From Streptomyces akebiae (lineage in GTDB: Bacteria; Actinomycetota; Actinomycetes; Streptomycetales; Streptomycetaceae), in the NCBI RefSeq assembly GCF_019599145.1, contig NZ_CP080647.1:434001-498000 (forward strand): a stretch of DNA of 64,000 bases, read 5' to 3'. Positions 7,416 to 15,522 of this stretch are shown one piece after another. Below the pieces are notes generated by a model. It saw only the letters and a list, made by a program, of their open reading frames with translations, did no database searches and was not told the origin of the DNA. The stretch's first letter is position 1. Each line of letters begins with the position of its first letter. Both the position numbers and the translations under genes were made by a program.

Positions 7416-8271
7416 CCGGGCCGACACGGCCCAGCGGCCCCCCGGAACCGTCCGGCCGCCCGACATGAACGAGGTGGTGGGCCGGGACGACCTGCTGCTG
7501 CTCACCCTCGACACCCTGCGGTACGACGTGGCGGTGCGGCTCGTGCGGGAGGGCCGGCTGCCGAACCTGGCCGCCCGTCTGCCGGGCGGCATGTGGGAGA
7601 AGCGGCACGCGCCCGGCAGTTTCACCTACGCCTCGCACCAGGCGATGTTCGCGGGGTTCCTGCCCACCCCGGCGGCGCCCGGACCGCATCCCCGGCTCTT
7701 CGCGGGCCGGTTCGCCGGCAGTGAGACCACCGAGGGGCGCACCTTCGTCTTCGACAGTCCCGACCTGGTCTCGGGGCTCGCCGCGCACGGCTACCGCACG
7801 GTGTGCGTCGGCGGTGTCGGGTTCTTCAACAAGCAGGGGGCGCTCGGCAGTGTCCTGCCGGGCCTGTTCCAGGAGAGCCACTGGGAACCGGAGTTCTCCG
7901 TGGCGTCACCGACGTCGTTCGAGTCGCAGGTGGCCCGCGCCGAGCGGGTCGTGTCCGAACTCCCCGTCGACCAGCGGCTGTTCCTGTTCCTCAACGTCTC
8001 GGCGCTGCACCAGCCCAACTGGTTCCATCTGCCGGGCGCCACCCGTGAGGCGGGCGACAGCCTGGCCACGCACGCGGCGGCCCTGGAGTACGTCGACCGG
8101 CACATCGGGCGGCTCTTCGCCGCGATGAGTTCACGGCGGCGCTGCTTCGCCGTCGTCTGTTCCGACCACGGGACCACCTACGGCGAGGACGGTTACACCG
8201 GGCACCGCCTCGGCCACGAGGCCGTGTGGACCGTCCCCTACAGCCACTTCTTCCTGGAGCCGTCCGCATGA
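7402..8271 (+). CDS. STM4013/SEN3800-family hydrolase (alkaline phosphatase/sulfatase fold)
   Basis: The 289-residue protein carries the two ends of the alkaline-phosphatase superfamily metal site. The first is LLLLTLDTLRYDVAV (residues about 31-45, D37 as metal ligand). The second is VVCSDHGTTYGEDGYTGHRLGHE near the C terminus, with the paired Asp/His. Between them, APGSFTYASHQAMFAGF (about 70-86) is where the nucleophile would sit; Ser or Thr is present rather than the Cys/Ser-x-Pro-x-Arg of true sulfatases, so a formylglycine-type sulfatase is unlikely. It is short for the superfamily. It may cleave or transfer a phosphate or sulfate ester on the pathway intermediate. It starts inside the STM4014 gene and overlaps STM4012 by 4 bases. 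Confidence 0.8.
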   Translation: MDPSDRADTAQRPPGTVRPPDMNEVVGRDDLLLLTLDTLRYDVAVRLVREGRLPNLAARLPGGMWEKRHAPGSFTYASHQAMFAGFLPTPAAPGPHPRLFAGRFAGSETTEGRTFVFDSPDLVSGLAAHGYRTVCVGGVGFFNKQGALGSVLPGLFQESHWEPEFSVASPTSFESQVARAERVVSELPVDQRLFLFLNVSALHQPNWFHLPGATREAGDSLATHAAALEYVDRHIGRLFAAMSSRRRCFAVVCSDHGTTYGEDGYTGHRLGHEAVWTVPYSHFFLEPSA

Positions 8272-9656
8272 GCGTGATCGAGACCGGGCCCCGATCCGGG
8301 GCCGGCGCCGCCGGCAGGACCGTGACCGGGGCAGCGGTCCGCCCCTACCAGCACTATGTGTACGCCTACCCGCACAAGACGGCGTACCGGAAGCTGCCCG
8401 GCGCACCACGGCTCGCCCAACTGTGGGCCGGCGAGTCACGGCAGGCGCTGTCGCTGTACGCGCACATACCGTTCTGCGAGGTGCGCTGCGGCTTCTGCAA
8501 CCTCTTCACGCGGATCGGCGCGCCCGACGGGCTGACCGGCCGCTATCTCGACGCCCTCGAACGGCAGGCGATCGCGGTGCGGGAGGCCCTCGGGGACGCG
8601 GAGCCGGTGCGGTTCGCGAACGCCGCGTTCGGCGGGGGCACCCCGACCTTTCTGGAGGCCGCGGAGCTGGAGCGGCTGTGCGACATCGCCGAGCGGCACA
8701 TGGGCGCGGACCTGCGGGCGATCCCGCTGTCGGTCGAGGCATCCCCGGCCACGGCGACGGCCGACCGGCTGTCCGTACTGGCCGAGCGGGGCACCACGCG
8801 GCTGAGCCTGGGCGTGCAGAGCTTCGTGCCGGAGGAGGCGCGTGCGGCCGTACGACCGCAGCGGCGGTCCGATGTGGAGGCGGCGCTGTCACGGATCCGG
8901 GACGCCGCCGTCCCCGTCCTGAACATCGACCTGATCTACGGCATCGACGGGCAGACGGCGGCCAGTTGGCGGCTGTCACTGGACGCGGCCCTCGCCTGGC
9001 AGCCGGAGGAGATCTACCTCTATCCGCTCTACGTCCGGCCGTTGACGGGCCTCGGCCGGAACGCCGACCCGGAGCTCGCGGACCGCGACTGGGACGAGCA
9101 GCGGCTGCGGCGTTACCGCGAGGGCCGCGACCACCTCCTCGCGCACGGCTACGAACAGGTCTCCATGCGGATGTTCCGCCGCGCGGACGCTCCGCCGCAG
9201 GGCCCGGACGATCATGCCTGCCAGACCGACGGCATGATCGGCCTGGGCTGTGGAGCCCGTTCGTACACGTCGAAGGTGCACTACTCCTTCGACTACGCGG
9301 TGAACATGAGCCAGATCCGCACGATCATCGACGACTACACCACCACCGGCGACTTCGGCCGGGCGGTGCACGGTCGTGCGGTCGACGAGGACGAGGCGCG
9401 GCGTCGCCATCTGCTGCAGTCGCTGCTGCAGGCTCGGGGGCTGCCGGTGGAGGAGTACCGGCGGCGGTTCGGGTCGGACCCGTACGAGGACTTCGCCGTG
9501 GAGCTGGACCTGCTGGCCGCGCGCGGCTGGCTCGCGGACGCGGGCACCGACCTGCTGAGGCTCTCCGCCGAGGGGCTGGCGCACTCGGACGCCATCGGTC
9601 CCGAGTTCTTCTCGCCCGCCGTCCGGGCGGCGATGGCCGCGTACGAGCTGAAGTGA
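8268..9656 (+). CDS. STM4012-family radical SAM protein (HemN/HemW-like)
   Basis: A 462-residue radical SAM enzyme. The 4Fe-4S motif is C70-x3-C74-x2-C77 in HIPFCEVRCGFCNLF, preceded by LSLYAHIPFC as in coproporphyrinogen dehydrogenase-like proteins. A glycine-rich SAM motif (FANAAFGGGTPTFLEAAEL, about 118-136), a LSLGVQSF strand and LNIDLIYGIDGQT follow. The C-terminal 110 residues resemble the HemN C-terminal domain. The family is uncharacterised; by analogy it would start radical chemistry with a 5'-deoxyadenosyl radical. ATGA overlap with the upstream stop makes it translationally coupled. The gene for a second radical SAM enzyme begins 7 bases after its stop. Confidence 0.88.
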   Translation: MSVIETGPRSGAGAAGRTVTGAAVRPYQHYVYAYPHKTAYRKLPGAPRLAQLWAGESRQALSLYAHIPFCEVRCGFCNLFTRIGAPDGLTGRYLDALERQAIAVREALGDAEPVRFANAAFGGGTPTFLEAAELERLCDIAERHMGADLRAIPLSVEASPATATADRLSVLAERGTTRLSLGVQSFVPEEARAAVRPQRRSDVEAALSRIRDAAVPVLNIDLIYGIDGQTAASWRLSLDAALAWQPEEIYLYPLYVRPLTGLGRNADPELADRDWDEQRLRRYREGRDHLLAHGYEQVSMRMFRRADAPPQGPDDHACQTDGMIGLGCGARSYTSKVHYSFDYAVNMSQIRTIIDDYTTTGDFGRAVHGRAVDEDEARRRHLLQSLLQARGLPVEEYRRRFGSDPYEDFAVELDLLAARGWLADAGTDLLRLSAEGLAHSDAIGPEFFSPAVRAAMAAYELK

Positions 9657-9663
9657 CGCGCCC

Positions 9664-10542
9664 GTGGACCTGACGATCCTGTACCGGGGCCCGCTCGCCT
9701 CCTGCGACTACGACTGTCCCTACTGCCCTTTCGCCAAGCGCCGTGACTCCACGGAGCAACTCCGCGCCGACCGTGCGGCCCTGGACCGTTTCACCGCATG
9801 GGCCCGGGAACAGACCGGCGACCGGCTCTCGGTGCTGTTCACGCCGTGGGGCGAGGGACTGGTGCGCTCCTGGTACCGCAGGGCCCTGGTCGAGCTCTCC
9901 CACGAGCCGCACATCGACCGGGTGGCGATCCAGACGAACCTGAGCTGCCGCACGGAATGGCTGGCGGAGGCCGACCCGGCCACGGTGGCCCTGTGGTGCA
10001 CGTACCACCCCGGCCAGACCCCGTACGAAAGGTTCCTCGGCAAGGCGCTGCGACTGGCCGGGAGCGGGATCCGCTTCAGCGTGGGGATCGTCGGACTGCC
10101 CGAGCACCTGGAGCACGCCCGGCGACTGCGCGCGGAGCTGCCGGAGCAGGTGTATCTGTGGGTGAACGCCGCCGAGGGGCACACCTACACCGACGAGGAG
10201 GCGGCGCTCTGGACCGGGCTGGACCCGCTCTTCCCCTTCAGCCGCCACCCGCACCGCTCGGCGGGCCGCGCCTGCCGTACCGGCTCCACGGTCATATCGG
10301 TGGACGGGGAGGGCACGGTACGACGCTGTCACTTCGTCAAGACCGAACTGGGCAACCTCTACGACGGATCCTTCCGGACGGCACTCGCGCCCCGCCCCTG
10401 CCCGTTGTCCGTCTGCGACTGCCACATCGGCTACGTTCACCTCGAAACGCTCCCCCTGTACGACGTGTTCGCGGGCGGTGTCCTGGAACGCGTGCCGACG
10501 CCGGCGGCACGACGAGGAATCGGAAAGCGAGTGAGTCCATGA
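9664..10542 (+). CDS. STM4011-family radical SAM protein with C-terminal Cys cluster
   Basis: This 292-residue enzyme has its radical SAM motif almost at the N terminus, C14-x3-C18-x2-C21 (LASCDYDCPYCPF). A second cysteine group near the C terminus (C204, C222, C246, C251, C253) has SPASM/twitch-like spacing and could bind an auxiliary Fe-S cluster, a feature common in peptide-modifying radical SAM enzymes. Start is GTG at 9664, 7 bases after the STM4012 stop. The stop TGA overlaps the ATG of the thioesterase gene. Substrate unknown; the Cys-rich tail argues for oxidation or cross-linking chemistry, which is an inference. Confidence 0.88.
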   Translation: MDLTILYRGPLASCDYDCPYCPFAKRRDSTEQLRADRAALDRFTAWAREQTGDRLSVLFTPWGEGLVRSWYRRALVELSHEPHIDRVAIQTNLSCRTEWLAEADPATVALWCTYHPGQTPYERFLGKALRLAGSGIRFSVGIVGLPEHLEHARRLRAELPEQVYLWVNAAEGHTYTDEEAALWTGLDPLFPFSRHPHRSAGRACRTGSTVISVDGEGTVRRCHFVKTELGNLYDGSFRTALAPRPCPLSVCDCHIGYVHLETLPLYDVFAGGVLERVPTPAARRGIGKRVSP

Positions 10543-11288
10543 CCTCAGCGGTCAACAGCGGTCCGTGGGTACGGCGTTACCGGCCCGCGCCCGAGGCTGC
10601 CGTGCGGCTGCTGTGTCTGCCGCACGCCGGTGGTTCGGCGAGCGCCTACCACCCCTTGGCGCTGGCTCTCGCCCCGGCCGCCGATGTACTGGCCGCGCAG
10701 TACCCGGGGCGACAGGACCGTTTCGCCGAGCCGCCGTCGGAGAGCGTCCGGGAACTGGCGGAGCGGATCGTCGAGGCCGTCACCGGCGACGACGACCGGC
10801 CGCTCGCCCTCTTCGGGCACAGCATGGGCGCGGTGGTCGCCTACGAGGCGGCACTGGCGCTGGAGGCGGCCGGCCGGACGCCGGTGCGGCTGTTCGTCTC
10901 GGGGCGGCGGGCGCCCTCCGCGGTCCGGGTCGGCCCCGAGCTGCACCGGGGCAGCGATGCCGAACTGCTCCGGGCGGTGCGCCGGTTGGGCGGCACGGAC
11001 GGGCAGGTCTTCGAGGACGAGGAGCTCGTGCAGCTGGTGCTGCCGGCGCTGCGCGGCGACTACAAGGCGCTGGAGACGTACTCGCCGCGCCCCGACGACC
11101 GGCTGACCTGTCCGGTCACCGTCCTCACCGGCGACGCCGACCCCGTGACGCCGGTGGCCGACGCGCGGGCCTGGAGCGAACACACCGACGGACCGACCGA
11201 GCTGTGTGTGTTCCCCGGCGGTCACTTCTACCTCAACGACCGGCCGCGGGAGGTCGTCGACGTCGTACGGCGGCACCTGGGCCTGTAG
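10539..11288 (+). CDS. Type II thioesterase (alpha/beta hydrolase), last gene of the STM401x operon
   Basis: A 249-residue TesA/GrsT-like thioesterase of the kind that edits or releases acyl chains from carrier proteins in polyketide and non-ribosomal peptide pathways. The N-terminal LLCLPHAGGSASAYHPLA gives the oxyanion region; the nucleophile elbow is GHSMGAVVAYE (Ser near residue 90); the Asp is in TGDADPVTPVADA and the His in PGGHFYLND. The start ATG overlaps the stop of the STM4011 gene (ATGA), so it is translated with it. No carrier protein, PKS or NRPS gene is nearby, so its substrate is probably an acyl thioester made elsewhere or in this operon. Confidence 0.88.
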   Translation: MTSAVNSGPWVRRYRPAPEAAVRLLCLPHAGGSASAYHPLALALAPAADVLAAQYPGRQDRFAEPPSESVRELAERIVEAVTGDDDRPLALFGHSMGAVVAYEAALALEAAGRTPVRLFVSGRRAPSAVRVGPELHRGSDAELLRAVRRLGGTDGQVFEDEELVQLVLPALRGDYKALETYSPRPDDRLTCPVTVLTGDADPVTPVADARAWSEHTDGPTELCVFPGGHFYLNDRPREVVDVVRRHLGL

Positions 11289-11315
11289 GCGGAGGACGGC
11301 GGGCGGGGCGAGGCC

Positions 11316-12020
11316 TCACACCCGCCAGCTGTAGCGCCGCTCCGGGCGCCCGGCCACGCCGTAGCGGAGGGAGACGTCCGCGCTGCCGGTGCTGTGGAAG
11401 TACTCCAGGTAGCGGCGGGCGCTGACGCGGGAGATGCCGGTGAGGGTGGCGCACTCGGTGGCGGAGAGGGTGCCGTCGGCGGCGCGCAGGGTGGCCTCGA
11501 TCAGCTCGGCGGTCTCCACGCTCATGCCCTTGGGCAGGGCGCCGGCCGTCGACGCGGGGGCGGTGGCTCCGGCGAGGACCCGGTCCACGTCGGCCTGGCC
11601 GCGGACGACGGTGGTGAGCAGCCGGCCGCGCTGGGCGGCGTACCGCTGGAGCCGGGAGCGCAGCTCCTCGAACTCGAAGGGTTTGAGGAGGTAGTCGACG
11701 ACGCCGTGGCGGACCGCGCCGCGCACGCTGTCGGCCTCCCGGGCGGCGCTGATGACCATGACGTCGCAGTCGTGCCCGGCGGTGCGCAGCCGCGGTATGA
11801 CGTCGAGGCCGAAGCCGTCGGGGAGGTAGAGGTCGAGGAGGACGAGGTCGGGGCGGAGTTCGTCGACGGCGGCGACGGCCTGTTCGCCGGTGCTGGCGAC
11901 GCCGACGACGTGGAACGGCTCGACGCGTTCGACGAAGGTGCGGTGGACCCGGGCCACCATGAAGTCGTCGTCGACCACGAGCACGTCGATGGTGCCGGGC
12001 GGGCTGCTCGTGCCGGTCAT
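11316..12020 (-). CDS. CitB/DpiA-type response regulator
   Basis: The 234-residue regulator has an N-terminal receiver domain (DVLVVDDDFMVARVHRTFV, acidic pocket at residues 17-19; phosphoacceptor D63 in LVLLDLYLPDGFGLDVI; conserved Lys in DYLLKPFEFEEL). The C-terminal segment TLSATECATLTGISRVSARRYLEYF is an HTH of the CitB type. Such regulators respond to citrate or C4-dicarboxylates through a CitA/DcuS kinase. The kinase gene lies immediately upstream and overlaps by 4 bases. The likely target is the divergent tctCBA operon. Confidence 0.9.
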   Translation of the reverse strand: MTGTSSPPGTIDVLVVDDDFMVARVHRTFVERVEPFHVVGVASTGEQAVAAVDELRPDLVLLDLYLPDGFGLDVIPRLRTAGHDCDVMVISAAREADSVRGAVRHGVVDYLLKPFEFEELRSRLQRYAAQRGRLLTTVVRGQADVDRVLAGATAPASTAGALPKGMSVETAELIEATLRAADGTLSATECATLTGISRVSARRYLEYFHSTGSADVSLRYGVAGRPERRYSWRV

Positions 12021-13693
12021 GGTGTCGCTCCTTCCGCCACCGCGTCGGCGAGGTGGCTGACGGTCATGCGGGCGGTGAACATGGCCCCGTCGGGGGTGTT
12101 GGTCACCGAGATCTCACCGCCGTGGCGTTCGCAGACCAGGCGGGTGAGGGCCAGGCCGATGCCGCGCTCGCCTTCCCGCGCGGCCTTGGTGGTGAAACCG
12201 TGGGAGAAGACCTCACGGGCGAGTTCGGGGGCCACACCCGGGCCCGAGTCGCGGACGACGATCTCGACGCTGGAGGCGTCCTGGCGCAGTTCCACCTCGA
12301 CCCAGGCCTCCCGGGCGTCGGCGCCGGCCCAGCGGTCGGGGTCGTCGGGCGCGGTCGTGGTGGCGGCCGCGTCCACGGCGTTGTCGACGAGGTTGCCGAC
12401 GACGGTCGCCACGTCGGCGGCGTCCTCGGGGGCGAGCCGGTCCAGGTTGGTGGCGTCCGAGATCCGCAGGATGACCCGGCGTTCGGCGGCCAGCGAGGTC
12501 TTCGCCGTGAGCAGGGCGGCGACGGCGGTGTCGCGGACGCGGCGGCTGAGGGTGACGTCCAGGGAGTGGCGGTGCCGGCTCAGCGCCCGGATGTAGTGGA
12601 CGACCTCGTCCTGCTCGCCGATCTGGATGAGCCCGGAGATGGTGTGCAGCTGGTTGGCGAACTCGTGGGCCTGGGCGCGCAGCAGCTCGGAGGAGCTGCG
12701 GAAGGAGCCGATCTCGCGTTCGAGGCGGGCCAGCTCGGTGCGGTCCCGGAGGGTGGTGACGGAGCCGAGGTGGCGGCCGTCCTTGGTGACGGTCATGCGG
12801 TTCATCACCAGGACCCGGCCCCGGCGGATCACGACCTCGTCGCGCTGGTGGGGCGCCTCTTCCTGGGCCCCGGCCAGCACGTCACGCAGGCGTCCCTCGA
12901 CGCCGAGGTCGGTCAGGCTCTTGCCGACGCAGTCCTCGGGCAGGTCCAGCAGTCGTCGGCCCATCTCGTTGACGAGGGTGAGCCGGTGGTGGGGGTCCAG
13001 GGCGACCACGCCCTCGGCGATGCCGTAGAGCATGGCCTCGCGGTGTTCGGCGAGGCCCGCGATCTCCTGGGGCTCCAGGCCGAGGGTCTGCCGTTTGACG
13101 CGCCGGGCGAGCAGCCAGGAGCCGACGAGGCCGAGGCCGCTGGCGATGCCGAGGTAGGCGAGGAGGTAGGAGGAGGCGCCGCTGAGGCGCTGCCACACGG
13201 TGGGGGAGGCCTCGCCGATCATGACGGTGCCCAGCAGCAGGCCGAGGTTGTCGTTGGTCGTCGCACCGAGCACGGGAACCTGGGCCACGAGCTCGCGGCT
13301 GCCGTCGAGGGTCAGTGAACCGGACCAGCCGCGGCCCGCGACGGCGCCCTCACCCACCGGCATCGGGTCGCCGATCGCGGTGGGGTCGGTGGAGCTGACG
13401 ATCAGACCGTCGGCGTCGGCGACGGTGACCGAGGTCACTCCGGACTGGGTCTGGGTGGAGTTCACCAGGGGGGCCAGCGCCTCGTGCGCGACGGGCCGGG
13501 CGAGCCGGTCCCGGACCAGCGGGTTGGCGGCGAGCTGCTCGGCGAGCGCGGTGACACGGCGGCCCTCGACCCGGTTGAAGGTGGCCGCCGACTGCGTGAG
13601 CGAGACCGCCGCGACCGCCAGCAGCACCACCACGACGATGGCGAGCTGGAGGACCAGCATCTCGCCTGCGAGGGTATGGCGACGGAACACCAC
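12017..13693 (-). CDS. CitA/DcuS-type sensor histidine kinase
   Basis: About 558 residues from a GTG at 13693 (or the adjacent GTG at 13690) with GAGAAGAG upstream; the frame stays open to 13807 but that extension is Arg-rich and looks non-coding. The order is a short N-terminal tail and TM1 (MLVLQLAIVVVVLLAVAAVSL), then an extracellular PAS-like citrate/dicarboxylate sensor (about 40-180). TM2 (SSYLLAYLGIASGLGLVGSWLLA), a cytoplasmic PAS (LYGIAEGVVALDPHHRLTLVNE) and the CitA-type H-box RAQAHEFANQLHTISGLI follow. The HATPase has N-box GNLVDNAVDAA and G-boxes DSGPGVAPE and GERGIGLALTRLV. It should sense a tricarboxylate outside the cell and phosphorylate the coupled regulator. Confidence 0.9.
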   Translation of the reverse strand: MVFRRHTLAGEMLVLQLAIVVVVLLAVAAVSLTQSAATFNRVEGRRVTALAEQLAANPLVRDRLARPVAHEALAPLVNSTQTQSGVTSVTVADADGLIVSSTDPTAIGDPMPVGEGAVAGRGWSGSLTLDGSRELVAQVPVLGATTNDNLGLLLGTVMIGEASPTVWQRLSGASSYLLAYLGIASGLGLVGSWLLARRVKRQTLGLEPQEIAGLAEHREAMLYGIAEGVVALDPHHRLTLVNEMGRRLLDLPEDCVGKSLTDLGVEGRLRDVLAGAQEEAPHQRDEVVIRRGRVLVMNRMTVTKDGRHLGSVTTLRDRTELARLEREIGSFRSSSELLRAQAHEFANQLHTISGLIQIGEQDEVVHYIRALSRHRHSLDVTLSRRVRDTAVAALLTAKTSLAAERRVILRISDATNLDRLAPEDAADVATVVGNLVDNAVDAAATTTAPDDPDRWAGADAREAWVEVELRQDASSVEIVVRDSGPGVAPELAREVFSHGFTTKAAREGERGIGLALTRLVCERHGGEISVTNTPDGAMFTARMTVSHLADAVAEGATP

Positions 13694-13995
13694 GACGGAC
13701 TCTTCTCTCGTGCCGACGCCGTCCCGGGCGTCTCGCTCGTTTCTCGTGCCGACGCCACGTCGGGCGTCGCGCGGCTGGGGCGCCGCCTTGTGCGGTGGGT
13801 CGCACAATCATGGCGCCCGCGTCCGATCCGGGGAAGGGAGGTGTGGGGGACGTGCCCATAAGGTGACAGGGGCCGTGACCACTACGACCACAACTTCCGT
13901 TGCTTCCGCAAGGGCGTCAGCTCCGTCCCGCGCGGGCACGATGTGGCCCAGGTCACCCTTCCCTCCTCGACCCGAACCGACAGGTGGTGGCATTC
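13694..13995. promoter_or_regulatory. Divergent promoter region between citA-like and tctC-like genes
   Basis: This 302-base non-coding region separates the two-component system from the transporter. It contains a near-perfect direct repeat CTCGTGCCGACGCC (about 13708 and 13744, followed in each case by GGGCGTC within a few bases), a short inverted repeat TGCG-GTGGGT-CGCA (about 13789-13802), and TTCCGTTGCTTCCG at about 13896-13909. Binding sites for the CitB-type regulator are expected here; none can be named from sequence. Confidence 0.4.
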
Positions 13996-14979
13996 GTGCA
14001 GCTGCGCACCCCGCTCGCCCTGCTCGGGGCGGCCCTGCTCGTGCTCGTGGGACCGCCCCTGCTGACCCCCGGCAGCGGCAGCGAGACCGGCACGCAGATC
14101 CCCGGTCTGCGTTTCATGGTGCCGAACACTCCGGGCGGCGGCTACGACATCACGGCGCGGACGGCCGCGAAGAACGCCGAGGACGCCGGGCTCACCCACA
14201 CCATCGAGGTGTTCAATCTGCCGGGCGCCGGCGGCACGGTCGGTCTGAGCCGGCTGGTGAGCGAGCACGGCAACGGCAGGCTCGCGATGTCGATGGGGCT
14301 CGGTGTCGTCGGCGCCGTCCGCTCCAACGACGCGCCGAAGACCCTCGCCGACACCACGCCGATCGCCCGCCTCACCGAGGAGCAGGACGTCGTGGTGGTC
14401 GCCAAGGACTCCCCGTACAAGACGATCGACGAGCTCGTCGGGGCCTGGAAGGACGACCCGGGCGAGCTGCCGGTGGGCGGGGGTTCGGCGCCGGGCGGGC
14501 CCGACCATCTGGCGCCGATGCTGATGGCGCAGGCCGCCGGGATCGCGCCGAAGGACGTCAACTACATCCCCTTCGACGGCGGCGGTGAGCTGCTCGCGTC
14601 GATCCTGGGCGACAAGGTCGCCTTCGGGGTGTCCGGCGTCGGCGAGTACCTGGACCAGATCAGGGCGGGCGAGCTGCGGCTGCTCGCGGTGACCGGTCCG
14701 AAACGGGTGGCGGGGCTGGACGCGCCGACCCTCCAGGAGGCCGGCTACGACGTGAACTTCACCAACTGGCGCGGCATCGTCGCCCCGCCCGGTCTCACCG
14801 AGGCCGAGCGCGACAAGCTCACCCGGCTGATCGAGGAGCTGCACGACTCGCCCCAGTGGCGGCAGTCGATGAAACAGAACGGCTGGGACGACGCGTTCCT
14901 CACCGGCGACGCGTTCGGCGACTTCCTGGATGCCCAGGACAGGCGCGTGGTGTCGGTGTTGAAGGAGCTGGGGCTGTGA
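13996..14979 (+). CDS. tctC: TctC-type tricarboxylate-binding protein
   Basis: Periplasmic-type solute-binding protein of the tripartite tricarboxylate transporter, about 327 residues from a GTG at 13996 with AGGTGGTGG placed 8 bases upstream; GTG codons at 13984 and 13987 are alternatives. A hydrophobic N-terminal segment (LALLGAALLVLVGPPLL) is the export signal. The family core is clear: LRFMVPNTPGGGYDITART, VFNLPGAGGTVGL, DLAP-like LAPMLMAQAAGI, VNYIPFDGGGELLASILG, NWRGIVAPPGL. It captures citrate-like tricarboxylates outside the membrane. Its stop overlaps the GTG of tctB. Confidence 0.9.
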   Translation: MQLRTPLALLGAALLVLVGPPLLTPGSGSETGTQIPGLRFMVPNTPGGGYDITARTAAKNAEDAGLTHTIEVFNLPGAGGTVGLSRLVSEHGNGRLAMSMGLGVVGAVRSNDAPKTLADTTPIARLTEEQDVVVVAKDSPYKTIDELVGAWKDDPGELPVGGGSAPGGPDHLAPMLMAQAAGIAPKDVNYIPFDGGGELLASILGDKVAFGVSGVGEYLDQIRAGELRLLAVTGPKRVAGLDAPTLQEAGYDVNFTNWRGIVAPPGLTEAERDKLTRLIEELHDSPQWRQSMKQNGWDDAFLTGDAFGDFLDAQDRRVVSVLKELGL

Positions 14980-15521
14980 CCACCGAGACGGGCACCACCG
15001 GCACTCCCCCGGCACCCGCCGACGAACGCCGCTCCTGGCTGCGCGACCACTCCGAGCTCGGCGTCTGCGTCCTGCTGCTGGCGCTCGGCGTCCTCGTCCT
15101 GACCGACGCGCTGACCATGGACGTCGACATCGCCCAGCGCGGGCCGGTCGGCCCGCGGACCGTGCCGGTCGTGGTCGGCGCCGGTCTGCTGCTGGTCGCC
15201 GCGCTGCTCGCGGTGGACGTGTTGCGCGGCGGGCGGGGCCAGGCCGAGGTCGGCGAGGACATCGACCTGTCCGAGCCCGCCGACTGGCGCACGGTGCTGC
15301 TGCTGGCCGGGGTGTTCCTCGGCGCCGCCGTCCTGATCGAACCGCTCGGCTTCCCCATGGCCGGCGCCCTGCTGTTCTGGGGCGCGGCGTACGCGCTCGG
15401 CAGCCGGCGCCTGGACCGGGATCCGCTCATCGCGGCCGTCATCTCCCTGGTCACCTACGCCGTGTTCGACAACCTGCTCGGGGTGCCGCTGCCCGGCGGT
15501 CCGCTGATGGGAGTGCTTTGA
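14976..15521 (+). CDS. tctB: TctB-type small membrane subunit
   Basis: 181 residues, GTG start overlapping the tctC stop (GTGA). It has the four hydrophobic helices expected of the small TctB subunit: [55 protein letters not shown] with [15 protein letters not shown], and [18 protein letters not shown]. The motif [14 protein letters not shown] fits the family (usually G-P..FP). It partners TctA in the membrane. The tctA ATG follows one base after its stop. Confidence 0.88.
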   Translation: MTTETGTTGTPPAPADERRSWLRDHSELGVCVLLLALGVLVLTDALTMDVDIAQRGPVGPRTVPVVVGAGLLLVAALLAVDVLRGGRGQAEVGEDIDLSEPADWRTVLLLAGVFLGAAVLIEPLGFPMAGALLFWGAAYALGSRRLDRDPLIAAVISLVTYAVFDNLLGVPLPGGPLMGVL

Positions 15522-15522
15522 C

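Noticed and set aside
7402..8271. Sulfatase assignment for the STM4013-type hydrolase
   Set aside because: No C/S-x-P-x-R formylglycine motif, so only the superfamily fold is claimed.
10539..11288. Polyketide or non-ribosomal peptide cluster
   Set aside because: The thioesterase is the only such gene; no ketosynthase, adenylation or carrier domain is present within the window near it. The acyl-CoA synthetase at 17876 is separated by the CitAB-Tct locus.
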